The notes under the pieces: model-generated
The model's input: the letters and a program-made list of their open reading frames with translations, nothing else
Database searches by the model: none
Told to the model about the DNA's origin: nothing
NCBI GenBank assembly: GCA_013433145.1
Contig: CM024187.1
Location: forward strand, 1,364,001 to 1,428,000
Length of the DNA stretch: 64,000 nucleotides
Direction of reading: 5' to 3'
Origin: Ascaris suum
Taxonomy: Eukaryota; Nematoda; Chromadorea; Rhabditida; Ascarididae
Part shown: one piece after another, positions 24,736 through 39,700 of the stretch
Numbering within the stretch: the first letter of the stretch is position 1
How the letters are laid out: each line of letters opens with the position of its first letter
Program-made: the position numbers and the translations under genes

Positions 24736-27700
24736 ATGGCTTACTTCGGAACTTGTTCGGTGGTCAGAACGACGATGGGAAAGAGAGCGATAATGCCGCG
24801 AAGTGGTGGAGAAGTTGGTTGAACGGGTCGAAACATCTACTGCTTATGAGGATCGTCGCGACGCTTTGAAAGCACTTCGTTCTCTTGCGAAGGTTCGCTT
24901 ATTTACCTGCTGTCATTCTTCAAGACTTGCCTGCCTGGGTCTGGATTCAAGGGTCTGCCTTCTAAGGAAGTGACCTCAGCATACATCAATAGCGCGTAGG
25001 TCTCTGTTGGCTATCGAAATCAGAGGCGAGCAGGAAGGAAAGCATTGAACGAGAGAAGCGTGAGATTTGCGTTATCCAGAGACAAACCTCTTAGGGGGCA
25101 CGCGGCTTCCGGTGGAAATCTGTACTGAACTAGCGTCTTACTCTTGAGATTTTCAAAGAGAATTCTTAGTATTTTACTTGTCCAGCTGAAGGTTGCGTTC
25201 GTTTATAAATTCCTTCAACATAAATCGTTCCACACGAAAATTGTGGAACCCAAACTCTCTATTGATTTTCTCGAGGCTTCAAATTGTCTTTACGAAATCC
25301 TTGTCTGATAAAATTGGTGAGCAGTTTTGTTGAATATTGTCATTTGCACAGCACATGGGCATATCCTATTCTCCAAAGGAAAGAAGTGACGGAAGTCGGC
25401 AATAAATTTTGGGTCGTGCCCGTGGAGTTTCTCCGTCATGGCTTACTATCACATGATTTGCCTATATAGTATCACTTGAATTTGAGCTGCAACTGTATAG
25501 TAAATATGAGTTTATTGCTTTTACATGTTCGATTTTTTATACTCGATGGTCCATTTGATTTTATGATATTTACATGCTGAAGTAAGTAACTGTGTGAAGT
25601 AATTTGTAGAAGACTCGTCTCCGGTTGCGACAATCGGTATGGCTGCATATATGGAAGTCTTGGAGAAGGAACGCAGTAATCCGGAAATTATAGCAATCAC
25701 ATTGGAGATTCTAGTTGCTGTGGTATGCGATGACGATGAAGCCGCCGGAGGTATAAAATAACGGACGAATTAGCATTTAGATTTAGCGAGTGTCAAATTG
25801 AGGGAATTTTTTATTCTTCAGCACTTCTTTATCTGCAGGAAATTTCTATGGGCAATTAGCTAAACTTGAGAATCAAATATTGCCTACAGGTTATTCCTTA
25901 AATTTCGCGTCACTATTACTATTATCCAAGTATTATAATTTTTGAGTGCAAAAATACCTGAAAAACGATTTGCTAATATCAGTCTTCTATTTAAGCAGTA
26001 CGTATCTCTAGGGTTTTGCATTCGTTCTAAGGGTTTTTTCTGTTAAGGAACGGATGAGTTGGGTGAACGTCTCTCGGAGATCATCGTACGCAGGAAAGGA
26101 TTCATCTCGTCAATAATGTCACTTGTTGAGTGCTACGAATTCAGTGTTCGAAGGTTTGTTCATCAAGAAATTTTCTCAATTTAGCGGCGGATCTGGCGAA
26201 ATGTTTGGAAAAACCATTGAAAGTATTTTTTTTTTTGCAATACTGTTATTTTTGAACTAATTTCATGAATGTTTTATACATTGGGCTGATCACCTCTGCA
26301 GGTCGCATTTAAATAATATGGAATCGCATTTAAAACGCTTATGTTCTGTTAATTGTTTGCAAGAAAATGTTATTGTTGTTTTGTGGTTGAGTAGGGTGCT
26401 TCTTTTCGAGTACAACATAACACAAACGATCGATTGTATCGTTGTGTCGGTGTATTGCAGTGCATAAGTTACTGGATACTGATTCATAAACAGCGAGGTT
26501 GAATTGCTTTTAGACCTAAACATCTGGTTCTTCTGAGATGACCAGGCGGATGCTTTTTGCTAATGAGCAGAGAGTGACTTTTTTTAAAAATTCTGTCCAG
26601 TATATCCGATCGGGAAGGTTTTCAGGCTTGCGATCATTTCTCTTTTCTCCGTAGACAGATCGCATAGGCTTTCATTTCCCATCAGAATCAGATAAACCAC
26701 AAGAAAGTTATGGCATCTTGTTTGAATGTGGAGAAGGTAATTTGGCTTTTTGTTAGAGTTGTGGGGAAAAACCATCTTCTATAGATATTTTCGACATGGT
26801 TTCCATATTCGGCATCTGAGGTATAAAGATTTTTTTGTTTTCATATCACTTTAGCTTTGACTCAAAACTTCAGGAATTCCATGAATTTCTTGTGTTGCAA
26901 TCTTTTGTGAAAAGTATTACCAGAAGAGGATGTTGTTGAGTATAGCAAGTTTATATCAACATTCTGCAGTGCCTTAATTGAGTTTTTTTTTTTTTGTTAG
27001 CCTGTAATTATTGCCGAAGGAAATACAGCAGGAAACGCTCGATGGTCGAATTTTATAATCGTTATTGAATAATTATTTATAGGGTAGTTTAGAACCAATC
27101 GCGCTTTATCATTCTTTAAGTTTTCTATTTGTATCTGCCTACTATAAATTTAGTTAGCAATGTTTTCCCAAGGATCCCGACTAAGGGAAAGGGAAAGGTT
27201 TTCAGGCGTTATTAGCTGCTGCAGCTAGATGGATTGTTTGCAGAGCGTTGGTGCAGTTATTAACGGCATTATTGCGACATCGTGCCAGCGAAGTGCAAAA
27301 TGCGATAATGAGTGAGCCAATGGGTGTTTCGCGTCTTGTCGACATACTCCATGAAACTCGTGAGGTAAACCCTTTAGCTCATCTTTGCAAAACGAACTGC
27401 AATATAGGAAAGGAACATATATGAACATTCTTGTTGATTGATTTGGGCATTTTGGACTGAGCCATTTGAAATGGACGAGTGTAATTCCAGTTTTTTTTCG
27501 GCTTGTGTCTCAGATAAGCTCATCTGCTGTAGATATGGTCACTTAGTTGCGGTGTGATTGAATGGCGGGGAATAGAAAGGTTTTCATTAATTTTTTTTCC
27601 TTTCCATATAAAAATCCGTTTTTATCGTTGTTTTCTCATTTCCCTGCGTAACTGTCTCCCTATCTGTACGATGCTTAATGAATGGAAGCCACCGTTACAA

Positions 27701-30700
27701 TCGTCCACCATTTCGTTGCAATGTCGTTGATTCATTTCCTCATCCACTCTCTTCATTCGCAAATCCTGACTATTTTAGTGGCTCCAGCTTCTTTCAGTTT
27801 ATTATCAGTGTGGCTTTAGTGCTGAAATGGCCTAAAGAAAAAATATTTTTGAGTGAATTGCAGGCGGTACGCAACAGTGCGGTTTTAATGCTGAGTGAAC
27901 TGAGCAGAGCGAATTCGCAAATTCAACAACTACTCGCCTATGAGAACGCATTCCAGCTACTCTTTGACATCATTGATGTTGAACCCGTTGACAGTTCGTT
28001 ATTATTTTTTTAAAATTTTTTAATGCTTACTTTTCCGCTTTATTCTGATTGTTTGTTTTGTCGAGTTTTTCAACGAATCACTCGTCTTTCCCGACTCACC
28101 ATGATTGTGATATGCCCATTCGCCTCTCTTCCCCGCTCAATCCGTTCCTTTTGTGTTGACATTTAATGGGGGCATGTTATTTTTGGGCAAAACGCTCCGA
28201 AATATTTCGTAAGGTCGGCTTTCATCAACATGAAACCTGAAATTTTTAGCAGCACTCTGAAATGGTCTGTCGCCTAGTCTCGTAAACAAAAACCATTCTT
28301 GATTTATCTCATAAAGGTTGATTTCGTGGCCTCTCCTGAGTTGCAACAAAAGTTGCGGCGTTGAAGTTATTCGCATCTTCTCAAACTTGAGCTCCCTTCT
28401 AAAGAGCTAAATTTATAACGAGTTTTGCGATCCTCTGTGCTTAACAACTCCTTCATTGAGATTGAAGTCTACTTTTCAATTTTTATAATAAACGGTGATA
28501 AAAGAATAATAAAATTCGCAGCAATTAAAGCGTTTTGAATTATTGGAAAAAGCACTTCAGTTTACCATATTCCATCTCCAGTCTACCTCTTGTTAAAAAA
28601 ATCTTCGTTCCAGCCGAGATCTGAACCCAAGAGTTTTGGTTAAGGGAAGTATGAGAGATCGTGAAACATCGGGGAGTGGGGGGTGGGTGAGAGATGGACG
28701 AAGAGGAAGGATGATTTTTGGACCCTGGACCTGATTGAGCCAAGGCACTGAAACTTTCGATTTATTTTGAGTTTGTAGATTGAATCTCAGTTTGGAATGA
28801 GTTGTGAAACAACTTCCGCGGTTTTAATTTTTTGACCGCAGTTTTCCACTGGAATTATCATGAGATGTCACGAATTAAATGCTGTCTTGTTGGCCGCTCT
28901 AAATCCTTCAATTAGTAACTAAAAGATTAATGAATCAGAAAATCCGTGTAAAAGTCTTGCTGCCACTGTTTTACTGTGATATTCGTATTGTTACGTATTA
29001 TCAAAGAATAGCTTTTATTTAATGCAATTTACTCTTTCCGGCTGATGGGGATTTTCTTCGTTTAAAAATTTGCTTTTTTTTAAAGAATTTCACAAAAAAA
29101 GGAGGATGACGAATGAGATTGCTTTGTTTATTTCGGTGAATGTTTTTTTTTTTTTCAGACCTTCTTTACCGGTGCTTAGAAACTTACCATTCTATCATCA
29201 GTTAATTTATAAATTAATATTGCTATTCCAGTTGTTTTATAAAAGAAAGAAATAAATATTCCAGTTGATTTTAATAAAAGAACTTTTTTTTTTTCCAATG
29301 TAATGTGAGCTTATAATGCATTATATGTTTTTATTTAACGTGATCTTTTGCAGGCATTGTGATTGAAGATTGTCTATTTGTCATTCTCAACTTGCTGCGA
29401 AAAAATTCCAGCAATCAGCAATTGTTTCGTGAGGCGAGGTGAGTGCTTTTTTTTTAGTTGAGACTACAAATAGACACGGGGAATTGTTTTAATCAGTAAG
29501 CGTGAGGTTTATCTGCGAAGTTGGATTCTTTGATGTTGCAATCAGCTGAAAGAAAAGATGATAGGCAACGGCGGCATCGCCTTTGGCGTTTTGTTTCAGA
29601 ACTTCATGTGATTATTATGTGCTATGCTGAACATTGGAATACATTTGTCTTGTATAATCTCAATTTCCTCGATTCTTCCCATTCCCCCTGTTCGCATTTA
29701 TTAACTGTGCGTTATGCGGTTATGCTAGAAAATTTTGATTTAACACCTCATTTTGATTCCTCCACCGACGCCTCATCGCTTGACACTGCAATCGGTTGAG
29801 GGTTAAATGCGATATTGGCTGTGGTCAATATCGTATTTAACCCAAATCCTCACCTTAAGGGTCGTATTCGGCTGGCCGCAAAAAGAATAAGAAATGGTGG
29901 GGGAATTAGTAAAGACGTTAATAAGTGGTTGCTGTAGGAATAGTTTTCTTGCTTTGTAGGCCATATTCTGCTCGTCTTGGATATCCAGGTTCTGAATGTA
30001 GAATTTGTAAGTAGTGACTGGTTAGGTGGAAGCATTCGGGATTTTCGCGTTGGGTGGTTGGGGCGCTCAGCGCTGTTTGCCGCCGTAGAGTCTTTGTGGT
30101 AGGTCTGATGCAAAAATGCAACTGCGCTGAACTGATTGCACTATTTTGCAGCCTTATCCAACGCTTAGCAACGATGCTGCATAGTTTTCTATTCGGTCGA
30201 GAAGGTGACGAGGAAACCGAATCAGAGTCAGAATGGCCAAGACAGAAAATTGCAAACGTCATCTTCCTGCTGCAAGTGCTGCGCAGCTTGGTTTCGCACG
30301 TGAAAATGTCATCACCAATACACATGCTGCACAAAAGACCATCAATCAGTCAGGTAAGATTTGGCTGTGCCTCGACGATTTCCCATTCTATCTTCTTGAT
30401 CACCTTCCTTTGTAAATTGTTCAAAGCTTTCCTTAGAAGTTTCTCTCGTTTAGTTTTAAACGTTTATTTAAGCTCTTTCGTCAGAGTGCTAAGATAAAAC
30501 ATTGTCGTGTATACTGTGCTACTGAAGATTTTGATGCGGTTTCAGTTTGACGCCGCATATATCCTTGCATCATTCGCACAAGCTGCAGTGGAGGCTCTTA
30601 CTACTTATTTTTTATCCTTCTCTTGTGGTACTCGTGCTGTTCTGTCGTGTCTTGTTTTTTCGCAACATGCCTATATTGTATTTTTCCGACATGGAGTATT

Positions 30701-33700
30701 AATAGAAACGTTCCTCATGAAGCAGTCTGAGAGGAGTTGGCCACGGAAGGGGGGGGGGGGTGGTGGGGACTAGAGTTATTCGGTTTTCTAAGACTTTTGG
30801 CTCAAACCTGCAGTTGTGAAAAATTGAAGCTCAGTTCTGTGGGCTCATTCGGCTGATTCTGGTGTTCTTGATTCTTGTCCGATCCGGTGACTTTACGGTT
30901 GTTATCGATGCAAATATTCAGAAAGGTGATGGCAGACACACCCCTTATCTGGTTTATGGTTGAGGCTTAAAAGCATTAAAATTCTTCCTCTTCAGCGCCA
31001 TTAGTTAGGCACCACCGGTCTCACTTGTAGTTAGTGGTGGATAGGAATTCGACGACTGGCACCTTGCCCATCATCAAATTTGACATCACTGTGAAGCCAC
31101 ATGAGTTTTTGCGAAAAAAAGGCTAGTTAATTAAAGAGCAGAGGTTTTATTTGAGGTGAGTGAAGGAGGATAAACGAGTGCGTAGTGATCCTCGAAAGTA
31201 GCACACGTTGTGGGCATAAATCTGAAAATTTAACGGCTTTTTGTTGCATCTCCCGTCACTGCCCATAGCATTCTATAAAGTGCTTCGATGCGTCGTGTTC
31301 TTGTGATAGATGTTATTCGGTGAAGCTTAAGGTACTGGTATATGCTGTCTTACCGTCAGTGCCTAGGTCGATAGCATTTCCAAGTGCTAGTGCCAAATTT
31401 TTTCTGTTTTCGGCCTGCTGACGGCAGGTTTACTGTATACGCTTTGCGTGGTTGGAGATGCGGTGACATTTGGCTCCGTAAGCAGCGCATATAACCGGCG
31501 GGGTTTTAACCATCAGGACACTGTTTGAGAATGCTTGGTTGAAGGGATGCTCGGAGAACTGTGTAGTGTTTTGCTGACGGAATTGGGTGTACCTGTGGAG
31601 GTGCTAACCGAAACAATAATCGCGGTAGCGGAAGTGATTCGCGGCAACTACACGACCAGGAGTATTTCGCGGCTCGCCACCTTCTCACTAATGTCGGAAA
31701 TCGGTATGAGTCTTTGCGCTGTTCCACAGTTCTTAGGATCAGCTATCTTTGAATATGTTTTGTTCGAAGTGAGTAGATTTGTGAGCGAGAAAGTTTAGTT
31801 GCTTTTGATGAGCTCAGAAGCAGGATACAAATTATGTTTGGATCGCTGGAGATGCAGGTTGACGGCTTCCAACAGATCACTAAGCATCTGTGTGTTCGAG
31901 TGCTAAAGTCAGTCATTGTTCATAGTCAGCAGCAGTGGGTTTTTGTATTTTTCTTTCGTACGATGTTGCTGTGGTGCATGCTATAAAATAGTTTTCTTGT
32001 AGGCCATCGCTGCTCGTTCTTTTAATGTCGATGACCACCGAGAAGCAACCGTTCAAATTGCGATGCGCTGTATTCTACTGCTTTCTGTCGTATCTGTATG
32101 ACAACGAATTCGGCAAAACAAAGGTTGATCCCTTGCTTCGTAAATGTTATGCAAACACTGTCTAATTGCCGTTTTTGCATCGTGTTGTTTGGGTATATAA
32201 TTTGATAGTTCAAATCTGTTTGTGATCACATTTTTGTGAATGGTGGTTTAATCTTCAGAGGGGCACTGCCCGTCATTTACAGCTTTCGTTGTTCAATGAA
32301 AAATCTCGGTTGTTTTGCATTATTTGGTTTCTGATGACGATCAGCCGGTCAAAAAATATTATAGGTCTTTGAAAAACAGCAATAAGGAGCTTTTTTCAAT
32401 TCGGTTGGAATGTCATATTCTGTCCTTTGAGAGGAAAAAAAGTAGTTAATAGAAAAGGGTGGTAGTTTACCTAACTAATGGTGGAATTAGGCCAGTCACA
32501 TTTTCTAGCCTAGTCTTAGATAAATGGGATTCACCCACCTTTTTGGGCATCATTGAGTAAATGTTAAATGCCGTCGGCTTTATCTTGTAACTGATTTATC
32601 ACTGGCATAAGGATGATGAGCGTGTTTTCGAGGGTGAGTCTCTGAGACGACTGGTAAAATTGAGAGCTTTAATATTGCTCTTTTTTGTTTCACTTGGTAA
32701 ATAATATGTATAATAAATTAGCTATGTGTACCTCAACCGAGCACTCCCACATATCAGTTTTTCCTCAAAAACACTGTTTTATTAGATTTCAGGTTCAAAG
32801 ATGTTTTCTTTTTCTTGGATAGCAAAACGTGCCTCTATCTTTTCCTTATTGCGGTCAATTGAAGAAATAACTTTTTGGCAGTGATTCGAAAGTTCGGACT
32901 TATGAGATGTTTATGCAGGAAGTTAGTCGAAAGTTGAGTGTCGTTAACAGAATGCTTTGTACGACTGCATTTCGTTTTGCTGTTTGACGGACTTCATTTT
33001 CAGAGTTTTATTCGGAGTAGTTATAGTTTTGTTTTTGCGATCTCTTATTAGGCGTGGATGTAATTTCTCATAATTCCCTGGTCGTTTCGAGTGAGGCCAG
33101 ACATGTAACCTGGTATCTTTCTTTATGATCTGTGGCTGAGATGGAGGAGGAAAGTCTCTGGCTAAAAATGGGCTAGGTGGAGAGAGATAAGGGGTTCTGT
33201 TCGCTCTTCTGTTGGCGTCTTTAGCTGAGGACGTGAGCCATGAGGTTCCCCAGTCGTTCCCTTAACTCTATAGAAAGCTGCGGAATTTAGAATTTCGACT
33301 GCTTGGTATAGTAGAAAAGCTATCGCGTTTAGAAGATGGTTCCGTCAAAATGCGAACTGCTTTCAGCGTTTTGGAATACAGCTATGCACTCGTTTATTGA
33401 CTGTTGAAGTTCGGATACGTCCGCTTGTTCTTCTATTTTGCTATCTGTTTTGTTGCTACGCTGTAACAGATATGCGAGAAATTCTCCAAATTTTTCCCTC
33501 TAGGTTTTCCACCTTCGATTCTACTGTGAGGGAAGGAATTGATGATTTTTTTTTGGAGGGGGGGGGGGGGAGGGTGAAGAAACCTGTACTGGTATGTGTA
33601 GAATGGTCAGTTATCATTCAGCCGCTCTAGTTATTCTCAGCCATATTGTTAGTCGAATTTGCATGATTAATAACAATTCATTCGCTAGCAGGCAGAGAAA

Positions 33701-36700
33701 TTTACATATTTGACAAGGTTGCAACCGAGTGATCGTTCACTTAAATACTCGTCATTGCTGGTAGTTTCTCATCAGTCTTAATATTTCATTGAATTATGCA
33801 CGCACATTTGTATTTATGCAGTTATATCCATATTAGAATAACATTTGACCGGTTGCACCACTTATTCTAACCTGTTGATAATTTTGATGAATTTAATAAC
33901 GTTTGAGCTGAGCACTCGGTCACTTGATCGCCGAGTCGAAAAATATTAGCCAAATTTGAGTAGCTAAAGACTTTGTGAACTTTCTACTTTTTAATATTGA
34001 CGCATTCAAGGAAACCATTTAATGAGAGCAATAAGCTGATCCCCACAAACAAATTGGTCTCCTTGCCTAAGTGGCTAGGTAGAAATTCATTGTTGGTGAA
34101 TATTTCACAGTGCCTTTTAAACGCCTATAATCCATAGGGAATTTTTCTTATCACAGACTCAAACGACTAGACCATCCTGTGTGGGCATTACCTTGGCTGT
34201 TCTGATTCATAGGCTAAATTGGAATTTCTAGACAGAAGCACATTTATGCATAAATTCTTACGCATGTAGAAGACATAGAACACTTGCACAATGCCGTCTT
34301 CTCCAAGTTGTAAAAATGTGTTACAAACAATAGCTTGTGATGGTAAAGAGGCGATACATAACCTGTACGTAAGTTGAGAACAGCCGGATATTAGTTGGAA
34401 ATCCATGACCCCTATGCTTTTCACACAGTTCGCTTAGGGTGAGGATTGTTGTTGCACAGCAGTAGTTTTATGATTTCATAATCTAGATGTACTTTTGTGA
34501 GGGAGAGGGAGGAGGATGATGGGCTTACCAGAGACAGCCTTTCGCTGAAGGAGTAAGAGAGCTTGGTTACGAGAGGAAAAAAAAGTCTAATACTTCCCCT
34601 CTGCCCTTCTCTTCACTCTTCGCTCCATTTCACGTAGAAGTTTGTCTCACAGTTTGTAATGGGTCTTTCCGTAGATCTCTTGTTGTCCCATCGAACGGAA
34701 CTGTAATAGCTCCGTTCGATGGGACAACAAGAGATCTACGAAAGAAGCACATGAGTCTTCAGGTGGGATGCATTTCAATAATCCTTGAGTTGACATTGAA
34801 TTGTACGTTTTAGGTGATCGATACGTTGTTGCCATCAAGTGCGACGAACGATTCGCAGATTACCACTGGGCAGTGCATTTGCTCGGCAATAATGAGTTCA
34901 GAATCAGTGCAGGTACTGTTTTGAGCCAAATAGTTGCACGCTACGATTTTTTTTTTTTATTTGCTTTGTAATATTGATCATGTTTGATGCCTTTCGATTG
35001 TTTCCTTTTTGTTTTTTCATGTTTTATGATGGAAAATTGAAAACTGAGCAACGATGGTTACTTATTCGACTTTTTAGACTTGATGACGCCTATTTCGATG
35101 AGGTGGAGAAGTTGTCCTCTCTCTCCGAAGTGCCTTGTTAAATTTGCCCGGAAGTCAGTGAATTAATTATTTCGTTTATTTTACAAGTCTAGCAAAACTG
35201 TTCGCGTGCAATTGACGTTTCAGGTTTGGATGGGCTGCGTTTGTCTGATGCATTGTCTATTCGATGCTGACCATCTCAAAGAGCAACTTCTGAGGGTTCA
35301 GTTGACGATCGACTCGGCGCAAGCTCCTTCTTCGCTTCTGCGCCATATTGCCACGCTTCTGGTACATGTTTGCCGTTGATTGCTGAGTGGTGTTTACTTG
35401 TTTGATAGTGCCGTATGCTACTGTAGTACCATATGTTAAGGCCTTCACTCTCATATGTCAGGTTTAAGAGGTTATGATCGCGATAGCTTTCAGTACAGGC
35501 ATCCTCCTCAGGTACATGCTGTCACTTAGAATTGGAACATTTGTACACTCATAAGTCCTTCACGAGGAATATGCGCCCGCTTAGAAAAGTCGCGAGCTCT
35601 CTAAGCATCGGAGATTCGCAAGTGAGAAATATGGTGTTTTTTAAAGGAAATTATCAGTGCTTCGAAAGTTGTTTTTGATTTGCACAGTCGTCCTATATTC
35701 CTTGCTTCATTCTTCATCTTTCATCCCGTACAGAAATCTACTAGGAAGTTAGTCATTGAGCGTGCTACTTCACTAGGCGATAGGCAGTATACGAGCTTTC
35801 GGAAACGATGTAGGCTTATGGAAAAAAAAGACAGTTGTTAAGGGAGAGATGATGTGTTTATGCTTTATAACAATTGGATGTGACATATGACAACTGCTTT
35901 GCAGTAATTATTTTATATTTGCATTTACTAATTAATTGCTGTATGTTGGTAGTTGGTTAATGCATTTATTCTCTCAGAGGGGGGGGGGTAGGGGAAGGGT
36001 TTCCTTCTTTTTTTCTGCAGTTGGGAGTGCAAAAAAATAAATGAAAGAGGTGACTGTTCGTTCGGTTTTCATTTTATAAAATTGTCGACAACATTCCGTT
36101 GAAATATTTGTTCAGCACTCATTATTTTTCATTTTTAAGAGGGTGCCAACGATTTTGTGCGATTTTTGATATATACGTTAAAGTGTTAAAAGACTTCAGC
36201 AATCTCGATGATGCTCATATTTAGTAGTTAATGGATTTACCTTTTCATTGGAATTGATAATTTTTATGAATAGCGAAAGAATTTGGGTTGGCTATCGAAC
36301 GCAAAAGTCTCCATGTTTTGTTCGAACGCTTGTTGAATTCCATTCGCTTCTGGTACATGTCTGTAACGGCTGCATAGTGCTTACGTTATTTGGCTATCAG
36401 AACAGATGAGGTGCGTTGGTTTCGTCAGGAGCCTAGACGAGTGCCTCTTCTTAAAGGAGCTTCTTCTGGAACTAGTCTGGAACCTCTTAAGGGATCCGTT
36501 GAAATTTTGTCTATTTCACTATTTGGTTCCGTACTTCTTTGTCGATTTCAATGATTTCTTTAATTCCAACTCGACCAGTGAATGAAATCAAAATAAGGAT
36601 GTGGGATAGCCACTACGGACCGAAAATTTCCTGAGGTCTACCATGACTTTTGCATGCTCCATGAATTTTGGAGAGTTGACTTGCGAAATACTAGTATAAT

Positions 36701-39700
36701 CGATGTGTCCAGTCTGAATAGTGAAGGATAGGAGTTTGGGTTCACGTCGCTGCTCGGTCGGTTCGCTTCTACTTCGTTTCGGCTCACCTTTGTCAACTTC
36801 AGCAAAATTTAATTCTTAACGGCTTCTGGATGTCGTAAACATTCTACCTTTATCGTGATTTCTTGAGTTTTTTGTTCGTTCGTTTTTTTTTTTTCACGGG
36901 AAAAGCATACTTTTCTCAACTTACAGTTAAATATGTGTTGCTGCTGATTTTCGCTGGAGGCACATTTTGTTATCCGTCGGCTTGTAGCGCTCGTTCGCGC
37001 GATGCTAGAGGGTTGAGACCTGAAAGTGGCGATCACGAGTAACTGAGCTGTGGTTATAGCGGCTGAAAAAATAACTTTTGTTAAGCTTACAGCAAAGATG
37101 TAATGTTAGAAGAGTGAAAAAAATAGATGCTCCTTAAAAAATGCAAAATTTTTGTTGTTTCATGTCGGACATTGGCATTTAAGTTAAGGGTTCCAAAAAT
37201 AGGTTTGTTTTCGTTGTGCGAAGAATAGACCTCGCACGATTAATAGCCTTCAAAGCTTTTCACTGATAACTCCTCATTTCCTCTCCCCACCCTCATTCCT
37301 ACCCTCTCCGTCCAATCCATTTGTCCACCTGTGGCAAGCAACTCTTAGTGTTGGAGTAGCTTATGAACAATTATTCCATCGTTCTTGTGTTTGTTTCTGT
37401 TATGTTTGAGCAAAGAACAGGTTTATTTGCTTTTGCAGGTGTCACTGGGCAATCGGAAGCCACAGATCAGATGTGCGCTTTTGATGCTGCTTGCTGTGTG
37501 GCTTCATGGCTGTCCACTGGCGGTTGCACAGTTTCTGCAGATTGAAGAAAGCGTTCAATACCTCACCACTCATATTGGTTAGTTTATTTCCGACAATTTC
37601 TTAACTCTTAATGCCTATGGCTTCTTTGTGGTCGGATTATGTTTGTATTTTTATGCTCGTTTTTCTGGTTTCTTTCTTCTTGAGCTGAATCGTTGCATTA
37701 GTTCACAACTATGATTATGACGATTGCAGATGAGTGTGGCGCGGAGGGGACAGAAGACGAGAATCAGGTGACAAAGGGATTAATGGCTCTCGTGCTCGCA
37801 ATTTGTCTTCTCTACGGTGACCACAACGCTGATAAGAAGTTCGTTTTGAAAGCCGATTTCCTATATTTTGCGGTCACTGCAACTGTAACTAACATAGATT
37901 TTTGGGGCAAGAATTAAAATTGGTAGTCGAAATTCTGAGTTAGACTTGACTTTTCCTATCACCAAGAATGGCAGTCATTTTCCAATATGATTTAATATGA
38001 GCGAGGAATAGGACAAACGCCTACCATGCTATGCCGTGACGTTGGTCTCGAAACGTTGCGATTAAACAGTTCGAAGGAGCAAACCTTGTACAGCAAATAT
38101 TAGTTATTCATCAGTATCACTTCAGATCGGTCCCTTGTATGAAAGGACTATTGTAATGTAGTTGCTGGTGACTCTGACTGTTATACAGGAATGTTTCGCT
38201 GCCATTGCATTTCAGAATTTAGGCACAAAGCAACCAAGTTTTGTTTATCTGAGTGAGAAATACGCGGCTTCTTGATGCCATCGTTGGGTGGGATTTGCCG
38301 TCCGATTACATGGTTCTGATACCTTTGAAAGCGTCGTGACTGAAAACTCCGCTATTTTCAAATTCATCGTTTGCAGGAATTCATTAAACGTGATTGTGGA
38401 ACGCCGAGTTGGCAATGAGAAGATTGTGGAGCTACTCGAGGGAGTGTCGAGAAGTGAGCACTACGTACGTGCAGCACAAAGGCCACAACCCATTATCAAA
38501 AAGTGCACAAGAGATGCTGCTTGATTTCCAGTTTACTAAACTTTCAAGATCCTCGAAGGTTGGTTCAAATTTTAGCCGTATTTTACCGTATTAATTTCAT
38601 AGCCCATAAAATCAGGCGCTATTCTTCGATGGTATTTAAGTGAGCGCTGTATACAGAAAAATGCAAAGTTCAGTGGAAAGGTGTTTGCAACTAAGCGATT
38701 GCGGAAATGGTTGTGGATTCTGACGACCATATTTTTACAATAGGTCACCGAAGATAGAGAATGAAGTAGGTGGTTGAATTTTGAATTCCGAGCAGGCATT
38801 TTTGCCTGAGCTATTCCAAGAAGTCACGTAGGAACATTTCTGGATGATGTCCTTTGAATTGTGGAGCAGCCACCTCAAGAAGCCATTTTGTATCAATATG
38901 CAATAGTCTGTTGTGGGGGTTTTGTTTCGGAGACGACAACCATGAGTGGGATAATAAAATTGAGTTGAGATCCCCAACCACTTCAATTTTCCAAATCGTT
39001 GGAGATTCTCCGGCCGTTGACCTTTAATTACCCCCCCCCCCATCCCCCCGCCTGAGTATAGCATCAAATTTTTAAAAATGTTGGATTTTCGGGAAGAGGC
39101 TTCCGCAGTGGGATGAGGGAGAGTGGATTTAAGAATGTGCTGCAAATGTTGTTTGTTCATTTGATGGGGAATCTATCGAAGACTTCATTTTCATAGTTTA
39201 TTTTTGTAATAGAAAAATCTCTTCAAAAATGAGTATTCATCCTCGGCGAATTGGTATTTGTTGGAGTATACTGAAGTCGGTGTGAAATGAAGTCGTTTTA
39301 AAGCGGAGTTTTTTTTGCAAATTTATGTGTGTTTAGGTCAGATAGTAAAGCAGCTACGTCCGGTCGGTGATGCATCGTCTGCACAAATGAATGGTGGCAG
39401 TGATAATGTGGTAGCATCATTCAAAGAACTCATCAAGCGTCAGGATGAAACGATCGCCACTCTCAATCAGCAAATCAAAAAGTTGACTGCCGACTTGGCT
39501 GCATCGAAAGCGGTTCGTAAAAGCTTTGATAGATTTTCTTATTTATAAGCCATGTTAGTTTCATATTTTTATAATCTCACGTATGCTTACCTATTTCTGT
39601 TCCCCCTTCCTAGTCGTATTGTTTGACCACACTAGGAACATTTTTCTGGATGATATCTTTAAATCGTGGAACCACCTCATAAGTCAAGTTGCTGTTAGAA

